Program-made: the position numbers and the translations under genes
Assembly: GCA_030549495.1 (NCBI GenBank)
Contig: JAUIRK010000509.1
Location: forward strand, 310,001-374,000
Direction of reading: 5' to 3'
DNA: 64,000 nucleotides
Source: Nectonema munidae
Lineage: Eukaryota > Nematomorpha > Nectonematoida > Nectonematidae
Shown here: positions 19,956 to 32,929 of the stretch, piece after piece
How positions within the stretch are numbered: the stretch's first letter is position 1
Layout: every line of letters begins with the position of its first letter
The notes under the pieces: generated by a model
Databases searched by the model: none
Seen by the model: only the letters and a program-made list of their open reading frames with translations
What the model was told of the DNA's origin: nothing

Positions 19956-21767
19956 ATTCAAAAAAAACTTACCTTCACGAACTGGTTACTTTTCAAAAAA
20001 TCTGTTATACTGACACTCAAAGATCATTAGTTTGCTATTCCTAAATATGCTGATGAAAGTATTGTATACAATATATAATTGCACATATATATAGAATTTG
20101 AATGTTAATATTTTATATTCACACACATATATTAATTTTTCACATGAAAAACCATTTTTTTAATTTATTTTTTGCGACATGTCATCTCGATGGATTATTT
20201 ATATCCATTTGACAGGCACCCATGTTAATTTTATTTATATAATACGCCCAATCTGTGAGTTGATCTTTACCTCTCATTACTTTTTTTCAATAAATTTAAA
20301 TTTAATAGTATGAAAGCTATCAAATATACGTGAAATTCGTACAATCTCATCTAGGATGTGCCTAGAGAGAATTTGAATGATGCCGCCTCAAATCTTTGGT
20401 TAAATATGACATTTTAATATGTATAAAAACATAAATAATAGTTTTTCGTTTACATTTCTACCATTTGGAAAGTTAATTTTATAAAGAGTATATGCTTTTA
20501 TATATATCAAAACAGATTTTTTAATTTTTATACCTTGTCAAAATTCTAATTACTGGTAACGTTAAAATTGCTTAAAAGTCTTTTAATTTTAAGGAATCTC
20601 ACTCGCCAAATATTTATGACATATAAACTTGATCTACTTAATTTTAAACAAAATTATATCTAAAAGTTATCTTCCAGAATGAACTTGTTTCTCACACCAC
20701 ATCAACTCACATTTAAAAAAACACAATAAAGGAACTACACTCTTTTCTTTTATTTAAGACCTATAACCTTTAACACCCCTCAATGGATCAATCAATCATC
20801 CTTTAACTACCACCTCAAAAAGTTCAGCTTTCTACACTTCAAACTTCCTCAACAATTAACCAATTTCTCCAAAGTTCCTTACTCTTAATCAATCCTCAAA
20901 TTACAATTGTCTTAATAAACTTTAACTCTTTTATCCACACTTATATTTAATATTGCTGCATGTCTCTTCTTTATTATTGTTTGTGATGCTTCCATTTTTT
21001 TCTCGTCATATTACTACATATGTCTATGTATTGTTTACGTATTAAACTCTTCTTATTTTTCTTGTTTTTCTTCTTAGGACATCTTTGGAAATAGATGTGA
21101 TTTTTATCCATTCGCTGCAAGATTAAATAGAAATTTTTTGAGGGTAGGAATCGAACATTATATTTACATTTTTGGCCTTTGTCGATTCAAATTTCTTTAA
21201 AAATTTTATACCAATGAATATTAAAAAATTTTCTGTTGATTGAACATTTTTTTTAATTTCACCGTTTAAGAAATTTCCTTTGTTATTATTGCTTTCTATG
21301 TATGAATTTTTTAGATAAATCGAGAATATATTCTCCTTTCCATGAAAATTTTTGACAAAAGTTGTAAATTGGATGATACATATTCCATGTAGCATTTACA
21401 ATAAAAATAGCTTTAAAAATTGGAAAAAATAAGAAAGCATTGTTATAAAAATATAACAGAAAAAAAACTTTTTATCTTTCATAAAATTAACATTACAAAT
21501 TAACCATTGCAAATAACAAACTCCGGAAACATTTCGATCGTTTTTAAAATTCATATAAAAAAATATAAGTTTACAATTACTAAAACAAAATATAAAAAAA
21601 TAGGAGAAACCTCATCATAAACCAGTAGGCCTTGAGATTATATAAGAAAGAGCAAATTAAAGTAATTACAATTAGTATCAAAACGTTCTTCAGATAAGAA
21701 ACTTCTACTGTAAAAGCTTTTATGTTTTCTATACAAATTCTTTAAATACGAACTAACTTGAATAAAC
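19956..21767. other. Repeat-rich intergenic DNA, little recognised
   Basis: At 20700-21110 the plus strand has weak LINE-tail character (INQSSFNYHLKKFSFLHFKL). No motif settles it. The open frame at 21123-21395 (-) is A+T-rich and unrecognised. Confidence 0.3.
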
Positions 21768-21781
21768 ACAAGGTAAGTATC

Positions 21782-22372
21782 CTAGGGACTACATTTAGGG
21801 ATGGAGTCAAATTCCAGGGGTAGATTGTTCCTAACCTAGCATGCCTTAAATTATGTATATCTTTCTTAACCCCTATAACATGTATCAAATATCATTTATT
21901 AATAATCAATAAGATATTGCATGCCTTCAAACGCTTCTATTTTTGTAGCATATACCTTTTATAATCATATTCTTTTATTTAGGAACAAGATACATTCCGT
22001 CGTGCCGGTTTTTTACCCTGGTTTTCTTCCTCTGAAGAATTCAAAGGTTTTTACGGTTAGGTAGTGCTCTTGGCAACCTGATTCTAACCTTGTTAGTAAT
22101 CAAGCTATCACTAGACATTAAGTTTGTTTCCCAAATTGGGAGCGTTCGCGTTAGGATTGTATCGTTCTCTCAGATGTATTTATATATTGTAACATAAATT
22201 CTTGTAAAATAATATATATAACAAGGTATAGCTATTCTTTTGTAACAAGGGGCGGTAGGTGTTTAGTGGGATGGAAAGTCCAGTTAGACTTTGAGTCGGC
22301 ATTCCGTGCGGGCCACGATATCCGAAAGGATGGGTGCGAACGCCACAAAACAACTTAATTAATTAATTAATT
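21782..22372 (+). mobile_element. Dispersed ~590-bp repeat, copy 2, with 13-bp target duplication
   Basis: A near-full match to 15997-16573. It is flanked by perfect direct repeats ACAAGGTAAGTAT at 21768-21780 and 22373-22385 and ends in an (AATT)n-like tail. The long target duplication and simple 3' tail are signatures of LINE-driven retroposition. It encodes no protein I recognise. Confidence 0.8.
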
Positions 22373-22929
22373 ACAAGGTAAGTATATATTTTTTTTTGCA
22401 ATACATCTTGAACTTTTTAACTTTTCTCTGAATTTGTAAATAATAATTAGTCAAGTAACTGAAGTACAAAAGAGCTCTTTTAAAATAGAAATATCACAAA
22501 ATATGAGCAAATTTTTATTTTTATTTGACGAAACTGCATATAATAATAATTCTCTATTTATGCTTTTCTACTATTTGGGAAGTTAGAATTTAAATCACAA
22601 ATAGGTATGAATTAGGTAATTAGAAAATCAACATTTAAGAATTCTCTCAATTTATTATTAAAATTGAAATATTACTATTTAGCTTTATTGGAAAGTTTTT
22701 TATTGGTAGTATTTTTAACTATATATAGAGATAGTAAAATAAAGTCTTATTTTTTGTCTTACTAATAATAATAAAGCAATAGTAATAATTTTTTTCACTG
22801 CTTATAATACCATAAGCAAAAACATGGATGCCATCATAAACCTCTTACCTCCTTTTTCTGAAAGAAGTCAAAGAATGCGCGAGAAAAGCTTTATAAAAAC
22901 AAGATGCAGAAAGCGCTTTTATCTAACCT

Positions 22930-23858
22930 TCTTTTTCAAATAGAATAATAGCTTGAAATTATTCGCTGACGATCTGAAGATATATAATGTATCAACAAAA
23001 GCATCGCAAATCTTTTTCAGAACGATCTCTTCGCTCTTCACCAGTGGTGCAACGACTGCAAGATGGATCTCAATTTCTCTACGTGTAATCACTTGCAAAT
23101 TGGCACACAGAACAGTTTCAGGTACTACATTGGCGGCTACGACATAAAACGTGTTGACTGTATCAACGACCTTGGTCTCACTCTTGACAAAGACCTTAAA
23201 TTCGAGGCTCATTTCTTAAATGCAACGTCAAAAGCATATTCAGTCTTCTTCCACATTTATAAAAGCTTCTCTGTGTTTGATGCCGATATAGCATTACCAG
23301 TGTATAAAGCCCTAATACGCCCGCACCTGGAGTATGGCAATGTAGTAGCACATCCAACACGTGCTAAAGATATTAAAAGCTTAGAAAATGTGCAGAGATT
23401 TATTACGAAGAAGATTGAAGGCTTCCAGAATTTAGAATATGAAGAAAGGTTATCTCTACCATCTCTCACCTATAGGTATAAGCGCAACGATATGATCACG
23501 ACCTACAATATAGTTCACGTAAATATGAAAATAAAATCTAGTGTTCTGCTTGAGTTCTCCTCAAGAAGCTCCAGAGTTCATAGAAAACAATTCAAAAAAG
23601 GAAGATGTGCAAAGGCATTTTTAAGATCTTCCTTTTCGAATACAATCATAAATGACTGGAACAAACTACCTGAAGACATTGTGGATGCACCATCACTCAG
23701 CGTTTTCAAAAATCGCCTTGATTCCTACTGGAGAGACGAGGTTTTTATATTTAAATAGCTGAATACATTTTAACATGATTGTTTTTTCTGTATTGATGCG
23801 ATCCTAACAAGCTTTTCATTAGCTTATTTTTGAAATGTTATGTTATGTTGTTAGCTGT
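22930..23858 (+). pseudogene. Non-LTR retrotransposon, 5'-truncated ORF2 3' end (TTATG-tailed family, copy 1)
   Basis: It starts at the catalytic block LKLFADDLKIYN (22953-22988). One 1-bp frameshift near 23020 separates it from an intact 231-residue frame (23063-23758). That frame holds LGLTLDKDLKFEAHF, ALIRPHLEYGNVV, LENVQRFITKKIEGF and NDMITTYNIVH, ending NDWNKLPEDIVDAPSLSVFK. This is the thumb and C-terminal region typical of CR1/jockey-like LINEs found in many invertebrates. The 3' end carries (TTATG)n at about 23835-23850. It is the best preserved LINE copy in the window. Related copies are at 27240 and 28345. Confidence 0.85.
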
Positions 23859-23905
23859 TATATCTTAATATTAGAGTACCAATTTATTGAATATAGCCTC
23901 TAGAC

Positions 23906-24302
23906 TAGGGTTTCTTTCCCCGGATTCCGTTCAATTTTTTAGCTCGAGAAAATTTGGAGCTCTACCGGAAACGCTATTGGAACCTCATTTCCTGAAAAAG
24001 TTTACTTAAAATAAAAATTACTCTTCCAGGCTTAAATTATTTTATTATTACTACCATAATAAAATTGGAAAGCGCTTTAAAAAGAGTGCCACCAACATCC
24101 GTTGAGGCTGAAAGAGCTTTTTCGTAAGCTACCCTTTTTTTCACAAAAATCAGAACACGATTATCATCGGAAAGTATTAATTGTTTATTTTTTTTGAAAA
24201 AGTATTACAGTAATAAAGATTGATTTTTTTTTAATAAAATTGTTTTATTTTTCTCGCAAAATTTCCCGGGAGGGGTTTAATGATGTAATTACAGAAACCC
24301 TA
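23906..24302 (+). mobile_element. hAT element (397 bp) with transposase C-terminal remnant and perfect 8-bp target duplication
   Basis: The terminal repeats are TAGGGTTTCT and AGAAACCCTA. Perfect CTCTAGAC duplications lie at 23898-23905 and 24303-24310. Inside, on the plus strand, PPTSVEAERAFS is followed after a stop by TKIRTRLSSESINCLFFLK. This is the hAT dimerisation motif (PxTSVExERxFSxAGxxxTKxRxRLSxExxxxLxFLK). It is an internally deleted copy that carries only the last part of the gene. Confidence 0.85.
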
Positions 24303-24314
24303 CTCTAGACATCA

Positions 24315-24490
24315 TACAAGCTCAATTCCTAAACTCACAGGAAGTTCTGTTCTTCACTGAAAACCGAAAGTGATTACAGTAAATTTGCCAAATTCACTTT
24401 CAGTGAGTTCTCTATATCATTAACATATTATCCAAATATTGGTATTGCTGACATAACAGAAAAATATTGATAAATATTTATTTATTAAAA
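24315..24490 (-). repeat. Dispersed repeat, copy a (inverted relative to 59185-59395)
   Basis: The reverse complement matches 59190-59270: ATTTTTCTGTTATGTCA, ATACCAATATTTGGAT and AGAACTC(A/G)CTGAAAG-type words occur in the same order. A third copy lies at 54765-54905. Confidence 0.55.
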
Positions 24491-26924
24491 AAAATGAGTA
24501 TAAAATATCTATTTACGTACATTGATAGTAATATCTTTATAAGAATGGTAAAATTTAATTACACCACTTTTGGTTGACTTCTCATTTTCAGTGTTCAATG
24601 TCTAGGAAAAAGTTAGGCACTATTTCATGTTAAAATATCATTTTGTCTAATCAAGTATCAAATAAGTTCTAAGATTGAAACATAAAGATTTTCCTTTTTT
24701 TGTATGAAAAATTCTGGGTTCCTATAATAATCCACGCTTCTAAAAGTTTGGCAAGTCAGAATAAATGTCCAATAAAATAATAATACGCGCATATGTAGGT
24801 TAGTCAGTTGAGGCGTCTCTGCATGTGCCTTTCTAACTCTGAAAAAGCCTTTACTTCTTTAAAAGTTAGTTAGGATTAGTTAGGATTAATTAACTAGGTA
24901 ATTTGCATGCATCAATAAACATAATTTTATATAATCTTATGCTAAATGGTTTTTGGACGTTTACGTTTTCGAATCTCTTGTTTATATGGATATTTTGGTT
25001 TTGCACGTTTTGCTTTTTGGAGGATTTGACCTGGAACCATTTTAAATGATGAAACTTAATGAACCTATATAATCATACATTTATGTATTTTGTATGCTGT
25101 TGCGACTTTTTAAGAGTTCTCGGCGTTAGTCGTGTCGGAATACTGATATACAAAAATAAAGTGTGTAAATGAGATGGGAAATATCCATTCTCAATCATAA
25201 ACAAAATTTATCCCCCCCCCCCGTTTCCCTCACCACGTTCCTACCACATTTATTAATTTTTGACACCCCCCCCCCCCCCTACTCCATTCCCATAGATCTA
25301 TAAAATGTGTTATAGTAATGACAGCCACTTGACTTATAAAAGCTTCAAAGAGTTTGGCACTTCTTTTAAAACGCTGTTTATACTGATGTCAAGAGATTTT
25401 GATAAATTTGTGTCTAGATGTGCACTATAATAAAATGACGATCATAAGGGAAGGGAAATGGAGAGCAGCAGATGACAAGACACTCAAAGTGTTTAATCAT
25501 TTTTCAATGATGTTTTAAGTGTATTGTGAATTAAGACGTTCTGAAACAAATGAATTAATTATTGTTATAAAGCTCACAAAAAATTTGCATTCAACGTCGT
25601 CTTACTATGCAAACCATATTTACTTTGCAGGTGGCTGCTGAAACATCTTTTATCTTTCTCAACATCTCCTCATCTTCATCAACAGAAGCATATTTTGGTT
25701 CGAATCAGAACTGCCTCTTCTCTCTCAATGCCTGACATTATTATTATAATTGCAAATTCTATTTTCAATATGCCTTCATTATTTACATTATGCAAATTCA
25801 ATTCAACTCAACTTCAACAAAAAGGTGTTCGTTGATTTTAGGGCTCTTTTTCTAAGATCATTTTTGTTCTATAGGCCGGATTTAAGGAATTTATGCTGGA
25901 TTTGACTTTTTCCCGAACATTTTACGAAATCTTCTTTAATTTTTCAAAATTATTTCAAAATTGATGATAAAAAGAGAATTGAATAAATCATTCCAAATCT
26001 GGTACTAATTTGGAAAATATTTACAAATTTGCTAATAAATTTAGTAAATATCGATTTTTATGTCATCACCCAATGGGAAATTTGAGAACAGATAACATAT
26101 GAAAAATATATTATTATGGTAATTAAAAAAATATAAATATATATGGAGAAAGTTGAGTGCCAACTTCAGATGAAAAAAAGGAAGTCTGAATTTTCAACCA
26201 TGAACTCTTGAACACACTGCTATCCACTTCAAATACGTTCTCGTTTTAATTGATATATAAATGAAAATAGTTCAATCTTGAATTTTAAAATTTTATCCCT
26301 ATTTTTTATTATTTTTTAATTTTTTTATAATTTTTTTTTAAAATTTATTTAAACTTGTATTTATTTGACCATGGTAGATAAAATACCACATGATCTTCCG
26401 AAATCTTGTAGTGCTTTATAAAATTACTCTAAAATATTTATTTAATAAATTTTATATACCGAAATAGCTGGATCCAGCCAACCATATGTTACAATGACAT
26501 GGATTTTATCAAGTACACATGGTATAATAAATTGCAGTAACAATGAAAATTACTAAAAAAAAAGGAGAAAAACGCATCTAACTGAACAGAATTAAACATA
26601 ATGGTTTTAAAAAGCTTCAAAAATAATAATATTACTTAATACAATTAAAGAAATTATGTTTCTCTTAGTGAATATAAGTTATCAAGGTCAATGAAGGTAT
26701 CTTGAAAGCACCAGTAGAAAATTGACATGCTAATTCTTGCAAAAATGAAAACTTTAATTCAAAGAAATCGTCCTTTGGCACGTTATGTATATTTTTTTGA
26801 CAATATTCGGATCGTTATTATAATATATAAACTTTAGTGCTCTATTTTACGTCTTTTCTTGTACCTAATTAGTTAAACACTATATAAAATTACAGTAAAT
26901 ATACATTTTTTTTATTTCTAAATT
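24491..26924. other. Gene-free A+T-rich region
   Basis: No coding or RNA gene was recognised. Poly-C tracts occur at about 25212-25221 and 25265-25278, of the kind seen inside hAT MITEs elsewhere in the window. That suggests a decayed MITE here, but no terminal repeats were found. Confidence 0.4.
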
Positions 26925-27145
26925 GCTTTTTTCAGTTCTAAATTCTCTTTTTTAAATCCTAATTTGTCTTTTTTTCAATCCTAATTTGTCTTTTTTAAAT
27001 TATAATTTATCTTTTTTCAATTCTAAACGCTCTTTCAAAAATTCAGAATAACATTGAAAAAAAGATTATTTAGAACTTAAAAAGATAAATTAGAATTGAA
27101 AAAAGAAAATTTCGAATTAAAAAAAGAGAATTTAGAAGTAAAAAT
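26925..27145. repeat. Inverted minisatellite: ~20-bp units in opposite orientation
   Basis: Five or so units of the type CCTAATTTGTCTTTTTT run to about 27025. After a short spacer they are followed by inverted units (AAAAAGATAAATTAGAATTG type) to about 27145. The two halves could fold into an imperfect hairpin. Confidence 0.65.
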
Positions 27146-27239
27146 GACATATTTTCTTCTTTTAGTACGATTTACACTCCAAAGTATATTGCAGTATTTT
27201 ATATGAGGGTAGGCAAATGCATAAGATAGTGTTCTTCTG

Positions 27240-27775
27240 TGTTCTGGTTTCAAGGTATGAGCTTAGGCTTTTTGAAAAAGCGCAAAAGGTGACGAGATTT
27301 TACAGAAATATTTTGATATGCATATAGTAATGTGAAGAAAATTGAAAAAGTTCAAAAGAATTTTACTAAAGGTTTGCATGATATGAAAAATGTTCCATAC
27401 TCACAGAGCATGAGATTATCAAACTTACCTTCTCTTTAGTATAGGATATGATGGAATGAAATGTTCACCATCTTCAGCATTATAAAGAAAATGGTAAAAG
27501 TTTTACGTGAGGAGTTCTGGGCACGAATTTCTATATCGCATTCCTATAAGTTTAAATCTGAGTGTTTTCAAACCAATAACCTTGAAACTTAGTTAGCACA
27601 AAGAGCCTTTGATGATTGGAATTCTTTTCTCTCACGCTCAATGATTTCAAGAACAAGCTTGATATATTTTGGCTGTCTAGAAGATTTTACATTATTTCTT
27701 GATAGTTTTGAGATGCAAATTTTACAGGCATTGACCTAGATTTTGCTTAAATAAATATGTTATGTTATATAGCAT
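27240..27775 (+). pseudogene. Non-LTR retrotransposon 3' fragment (related to copies at 22930 and 28345)
   Basis: Broken frames give IEKVQKNFTKGLHDMKNVPY, MRLSNLPSL, EMFTIFSIIKKM and AFDDWNSFLSR. This is the same C-terminal pattern as the other two copies, but more decayed. It ends near ATATGTTATGTTAT, the same TTATG-type tail. Confidence 0.65.
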
Positions 27776-28344
27776 GTAAAGTTTTTAATCATATTGACTT
27801 CTAAAAATTGCAAATTTGAGACTTTATTTATCTCATAATTGTTCAAAATAAAATAAAAAATTAAATGTTTTAGTTCTTTTGAAAATACCATATAAAAAGG
27901 ATTTTCTAATTTAATTGTTGCACAGTGTAATTTATTTGACAAGGACCAATTTTCGATTTCTTTAAAAAGACGAGTATATTTTTTTCAATTACTTTGTATA
28001 ATATTGTTAAAAATGAAATTGACATCGTGAGCGAACTTAAATACATTTTTTTATTTTTAAGAGAATGAAAAATGTCTTTTGTGTTGGAGCGCCGAGCTAC
28101 ACACGAATTCACAAGGAAACAAATCATATTTAGTTTAATCCTAATAAGCATGGTTGTAGCGGAAAGGGAAAAAATGATATAATTTTTGATTTTGATTGAC
28201 AGTTTTTGACATGAAAGGGTATCATTCAACTACGATGAAAATGGTATAAAAAGATGCAGATTGCAATTTTAAGAAAACTCCGTTTGAGCATCTAAAAAGT
28301 ATCTGTTTCTGTGTACTTGATAACCCTTCTGCAATTAACTTGTT

Positions 28345-29135
28345 CATTAACATAACATAACATAACATAATTTTATTAAGCGAAAAAAGGCCATTTTGCC
28401 TGTGGTAATCGCATCAATGTGTGGAAGAAAAAAACATATAGAAATCGTTTAAACATTATAATTGCTAAATATGGAAAAGAAGAATTTCAAAAGTAAAGAA
28501 TTAATCATACAACATATTTTTCCAGAAGTTATCCAGGCGTTTCTGAAGGGGAGTTTATAACATCAGCAAGAAGACTGTTCCAGTCATTGACAATTCTATT
28601 AGAGAAAAAGTTTTTTCGAGAGCGTTTTTTGTGGCGACTCTTTATAAACTTACTCTGATGCTTTCTTTGGATACTTGAGGAAAACCGAGGAAGTATTCTA
28701 TGGTTAACTAAGATATTTTCATTTATGATGTTATAAACTGTAATCATATCGTTTCTTCTATATCGATATGATAGTAGTGGTAAAGACAACGTCTGCAGTC
28801 TTTCTTTATAGGTTAATTCTTTGAGCCCTGTAATTTTTTGGTTATTCGCTTCTGTACTTTTTCTAACGCTTTCATGTCTTTTTTACTGCTTGGCTGTGCG
28901 ATAACATTACCGTATTCCAGAATAGGACTGATTAACGCTTTGTATATAGGAGTAGCTATTACTAGTTCAAAGGAGGATAACTGACGATAAATTGAGTGAA
29001 ATACAGCGTAAGCTTTAGAGATTATTTTCGAAAAATGAGGCTTGAATTTCAAAGAATTATTATCAACCAAATAAGTGGAAAACACGCTAGGTAAGTAATG
29101 GAAATGAATCTTTTTAGCTATCACTTTCAAATAAT
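28345..29135 (-). pseudogene. Non-LTR retrotransposon 5'-truncated 3' end (TTATG-tailed family, copy 3)
   Basis: Minus-strand frames 29130-28813 and 28789-28529 give KAYAVFHSIYRQLSSFE, YKALISPILEYGNVIA, LEKVQKRITKKLQG, then YRYRRNDMITVYNIIN and FFSNRIVNDWNSLLADV. It parallels the copy at 22930 residue for residue in many places. One frame break lies near 28800. The 3' tail is (TTATG)n, read as CATAA repeats at 28351-28370. Confidence 0.8.
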
Positions 29136-29653
29136 CTTAATAGAGAGTAGATTTGAAAAAACTATTTCGAAGGGCTGATATAATTTTTTAGCTATCTATG
29201 TTACCCGATACTGAACAGTTTTTCGTTATTTGAGAAGCAACGGCTTAGTCGTTCCTTATCAATGTCAAATTGATCGCGTTTTTTCAAGATGGACAATACA
29301 TTTACGTAGAAATGTAATAAATGCATCAAAAGTCATTTATAGAATATTAGCAAGATGAAGTTCAATTCTTTTGCATACGGGTGTGGCGATGATAAAAGAG
29401 TTTTCATTCATATTTATTTTCAAATCATTCATATAGCGCTCCAAGATCACTCCGAGTAAAAGTCTTGAAATGCACTTTAAAATATTTAACATGTTCACAA
29501 GAAGTATTCATTTTTAAAAGATTTTGCTATAACTCGTTTATCAGCTATTAGTTTTAAAAAAATTATCTGAGCACGAATTTATAGCATTTTTTTCAAAAAT
29601 GAAAATTCAATAAACGAAAGCATTGAGAATGAATGCTTGTCTAGACTCTAGGG
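29136..29653. other. No feature recognised
   Basis: It may be upstream LINE sequence on the minus strand, but no motif supports this. Confidence 0.3.
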
Positions 29654-31026
29654 CAGTGGTGGCGAACCTGTGGCACGCAAAGAGATTTTAAATGGCACGG
29701 TTGAAAAATATAAAAATTTAAATCATATGAAACTTTTGAAATTTTTTTTTCTTTTTTCTTCTTCCAAAATTTTAATAGTAGGCTTCAAAATTTTGTTCAG
29801 CTTGCATTCATTCATTCAATAAATATGTTATCGCTAAATTGATTTTTTTAGTAAGGTGGAAAGTGTTTTAAAAGTTACTATTTCTTGCCTCAGTTTAATA
29901 TATCTTACTTCTATTTTATTTTTTAAAAGAACGTTTTTTCTTTGTAATAATAATCTCACTCCCTGTAAATTTGAACTAATAAATAATCAGATACACAAAA
30001 AAATCTTTTAAGCATTTTCTTGTTTTTTAATAGTTTTAAAAACGTTAAAAATTATAAGAAGACTTTCACATAAGTAAGATTTTTATATTGTTATCAAAAA
30101 ATTTTCTAGAGTTGTGAACAATTTTTATTACTTATATATACTATAATTTTTTTTACATTTTTAGTTTTTTTTAATTTTATAATAACAAATTTAATGTGTA
30201 AATTTAATTATTATTTAATTTAATTAAAAAATTTTTTCAAATTTTTTTAATTTGAAATTACTTTTTTTTAATTTTATTTGTTATTTTTATTAAATTAACT
30301 TTGTTCCTCCAATAAAGTTTCGAATAAATGAATAGAAAAATTCAAAAGTCTGGTAGTAGCAGATGCTTTCAGCAAAGTTGGACAGCAATGTACGGAGTAC
30401 TGGAAAATAAAGACAAAGCTGTGTGATTCAGAAATCCATCTCACTAAACTGAACTGGCTTGATTTAAATTCTTTAGAAATGGGACTTTTGGAGTTTAAAG
30501 AAAGTGCTATTTGGTGCGAAAAGTTTCAAGAACTGCGTAGAACACTCGGAAATATTGAATGTTCATCTTTTGCAAATGAAGCGTCAGAATTAAGTTACGA
30601 AAATTGTGTTCTTGAAACTTAGAATCCTTTGCCAGTTGATTTCAAATCTATGAAAACACTTGGTCTTGCAATAATTACCTTGTTTGGATCTTCATACGTT
30701 TGTGAATAATTATTCTCATCATTAAACTACATTAAGTCTGACAGAAGAAATCGGCTCACAGATCAAATGAGTTCTGCTTGCATAGTCTTAAAACACGCTC
30801 AATACTCTCCAATGATTCACAAGTTGTCTACTAAAATGCAACAACAGTCTTTACATTAAAGTTTGTTAATGTCTTATTTTTAAACAATATCAACTGTTTT
30901 TTCGTTATTTTTTTTTATGTTTTTTGGAAATAAAAAAAACTTTTTTTAATCTGGCACGCAGAAAATATTTTTGAGAGACAAAAAAAAATTTTTGGCACGC
31001 AGCATAAAAAAGGTTCGCCATCACTG
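29654..31026 (+). mobile_element. hAT transposon, degraded copy with C-terminal transposase remnant
   Basis: The terminal repeats are CAGTGGTGGCGAACC at the left and GGTTCGCCATCACTG at the right. The target duplication is CTCTAGGG (29646-29653) and CCCTAGGG (31027-31034). On the plus strand, LGLAIITLFGSSYVCE, a stop, then LFSSLNYIKSDRRNRLTDQM (30660-30770) match the dimerisation region of GTF2IRD2/ZBED5-like hAT transposases. The rest of the coding region is decayed and very A+T-rich. Confidence 0.85.
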
Positions 31027-31041
31027 CCCTAGGGTCTAGAG

Positions 31042-32929
31042 CAGAGGTGGGAAACCTTTTTGTGCATGGAGGCCACCTTACAATTCATCGTCCCTCATAG
31101 AGGCCGCACTGAACAAATTACTATTTTTTCAGTTATTTTATCCACTTATGCAACATTTAATAATAATAATCTAATAAAAAAACTTATACAAGTTCTTTTA
31201 TTAGATTATTAAAATTAGGATTTTATTTTATACAAGTATTAAAAAAAAGACAGACGTATAAACATCGAGAATATGAAGTTTTCAAATATTTCATTTAGGT
31301 AAGTAAGTCCTTTTTATACAAATTAATGACTTCTTTGAGTTTGCTTCTTTTGAGAAAGCATTTTGATATCAGGCTCCAACATAGTGGTTCTTAGTTTTAA
31401 TTGGTCCTCCAAATGCTCATCTGGCAACTGTGTTCTCAGCGAATTCTTTATTTGCGTCAAGTACGAGAATGTGGATTCACAACAGTATGTTGTAGAAAAG
31501 CAGGAAATCAGTCAGCGTGCATGTCGATGAAGACGAGGATATTCTACCGCCTTTTTCCAAATTTCAATAGGATCTTCCCTGTTGTCAAACAGAGATTGAT
31601 CCGTATTCTTTAAAAGATTCATAGATATCTTCATTTTTACTCATTACCTTCGTAAGCTGGGGAATGTGTTCTTCTGAAAGTTTTGATTTTAAAAAGCTAC
31701 ATCTCTGTAAAAATTTGGATCTGCTCATTCACAATGTTTGTCACTTTCTTTCAAAAAGTCAATTATTTGCCTTCGTAAAGACACAATTTTGACCAATACT
31801 TTCCCTTGTGACAACCAGCGTACTTTTGAGTGGTAAGGCAAATCTACACTAATTACTTTGTCATCCATCATCAGCATGTTTCGAAATTGACGATGCTTCA
31901 TGGCATTTGCTCGAATATAGTTAAGAATACTTATAACCTTTTGCAAGTATCATTTAAAATGACAGATTTTGCACAGAGATTTTGTTGATGTAAAATACAA
32001 TAAAAGAAATAAGTTCATTTGGATCTTTGGTTTCTCTTTTAAGATGCGCAATAAATCCTTCATTCTTAATACAATACTTGTGCTGAATCTGTGGAATCTG
32101 TCGATTCACGCAAGGCTACTGAGTAATACACATTTTCCTTCTGGATTACATTTTTGAGTTGCTCTGTTACATTACAAGCCAATGATCTGTATTAGTCCTT
32201 CTTTTAAGAGGCACCTCTTTATATTTGTTAAGTTTGTTTGGATCTACACATCATACCACTTCTAAAATACATTCCTTCATGAGTTCTGCGTCGGTAAATG
32301 GTTTACCTTTTTTTCCAAGCAAATATGCAACTTTATAGCTGGCTTCTGTCACAGCATTACCTTGATGTAACGCAGAATGGAACTATTGTCTTTGCTTTTG
32401 CTTTCCATCTTTCAGTTTCTTCAATGCTAGCTTTCGAGACTCAACCTCTAATTTGGCATATTTATTGTCTCTATGAAGAGCGTAATGTTGCTGTGCATTG
32501 AATTTCTTAACCGTTACAATTGTGGTATCACACAGCAAGCAAGACATTTTGCCGCCCCTATTCACTAAAAAATATTGCATTCCCATTCTTCATTAAAGAT
32601 CCTATTTTCTTCTTTCAAATTCGTTGTCACTGTTACAAAAAATTATTATAAATTAAAGACAATCTATTTTGTGTCCTCATATGAGGACATTGGGAGAATA
32701 CCAGTTAAGTTAAAATTCATTGGGCTCAGAGAAAAATGCTTCCAATTTCTGGTAATGACATCACTGAACACAATTAATATTCCTTTCGTCTATGTGTGTG
32801 GTGTATATTATAAGTTTCAGATGTATAATGATTTCAGACTTAAAAACTATTCAAGGTTTTTATAAAAAATAATATTTATATCAAAGGCCGCACTTGATGG
32901 CCGGCAAGGCCGTAGGTTCCCCACCCCTG
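31042..32929 (-). mobile_element. hAT transposon (1.9 kb) with decayed BED-finger transposase
   Basis: The terminal repeats are CAGAGGTGGGAAACC and GGTTCCCCACCCCTG. The target duplication is GTCTAGAG (31034-31041) and GTCTATAG (32930-32937). On the minus strand, an N-terminal zinc finger (CLLCDTTIVTVKKFNAQQHY, 32586-32383) is of BED/C2H2 type. A middle segment reads ILNYIRANAMKHRQFRNM and HSKVRWLSQGKVL (31946-31725). A C-terminal segment reads YCCESTFSYLTQIKNSL and DEHLEDQLKLR (about 31500-31400). This order and these motifs are those of GTF2IRD2-like hAT transposases. Frames are broken between segments, so it is inactive. Confidence 0.85.
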
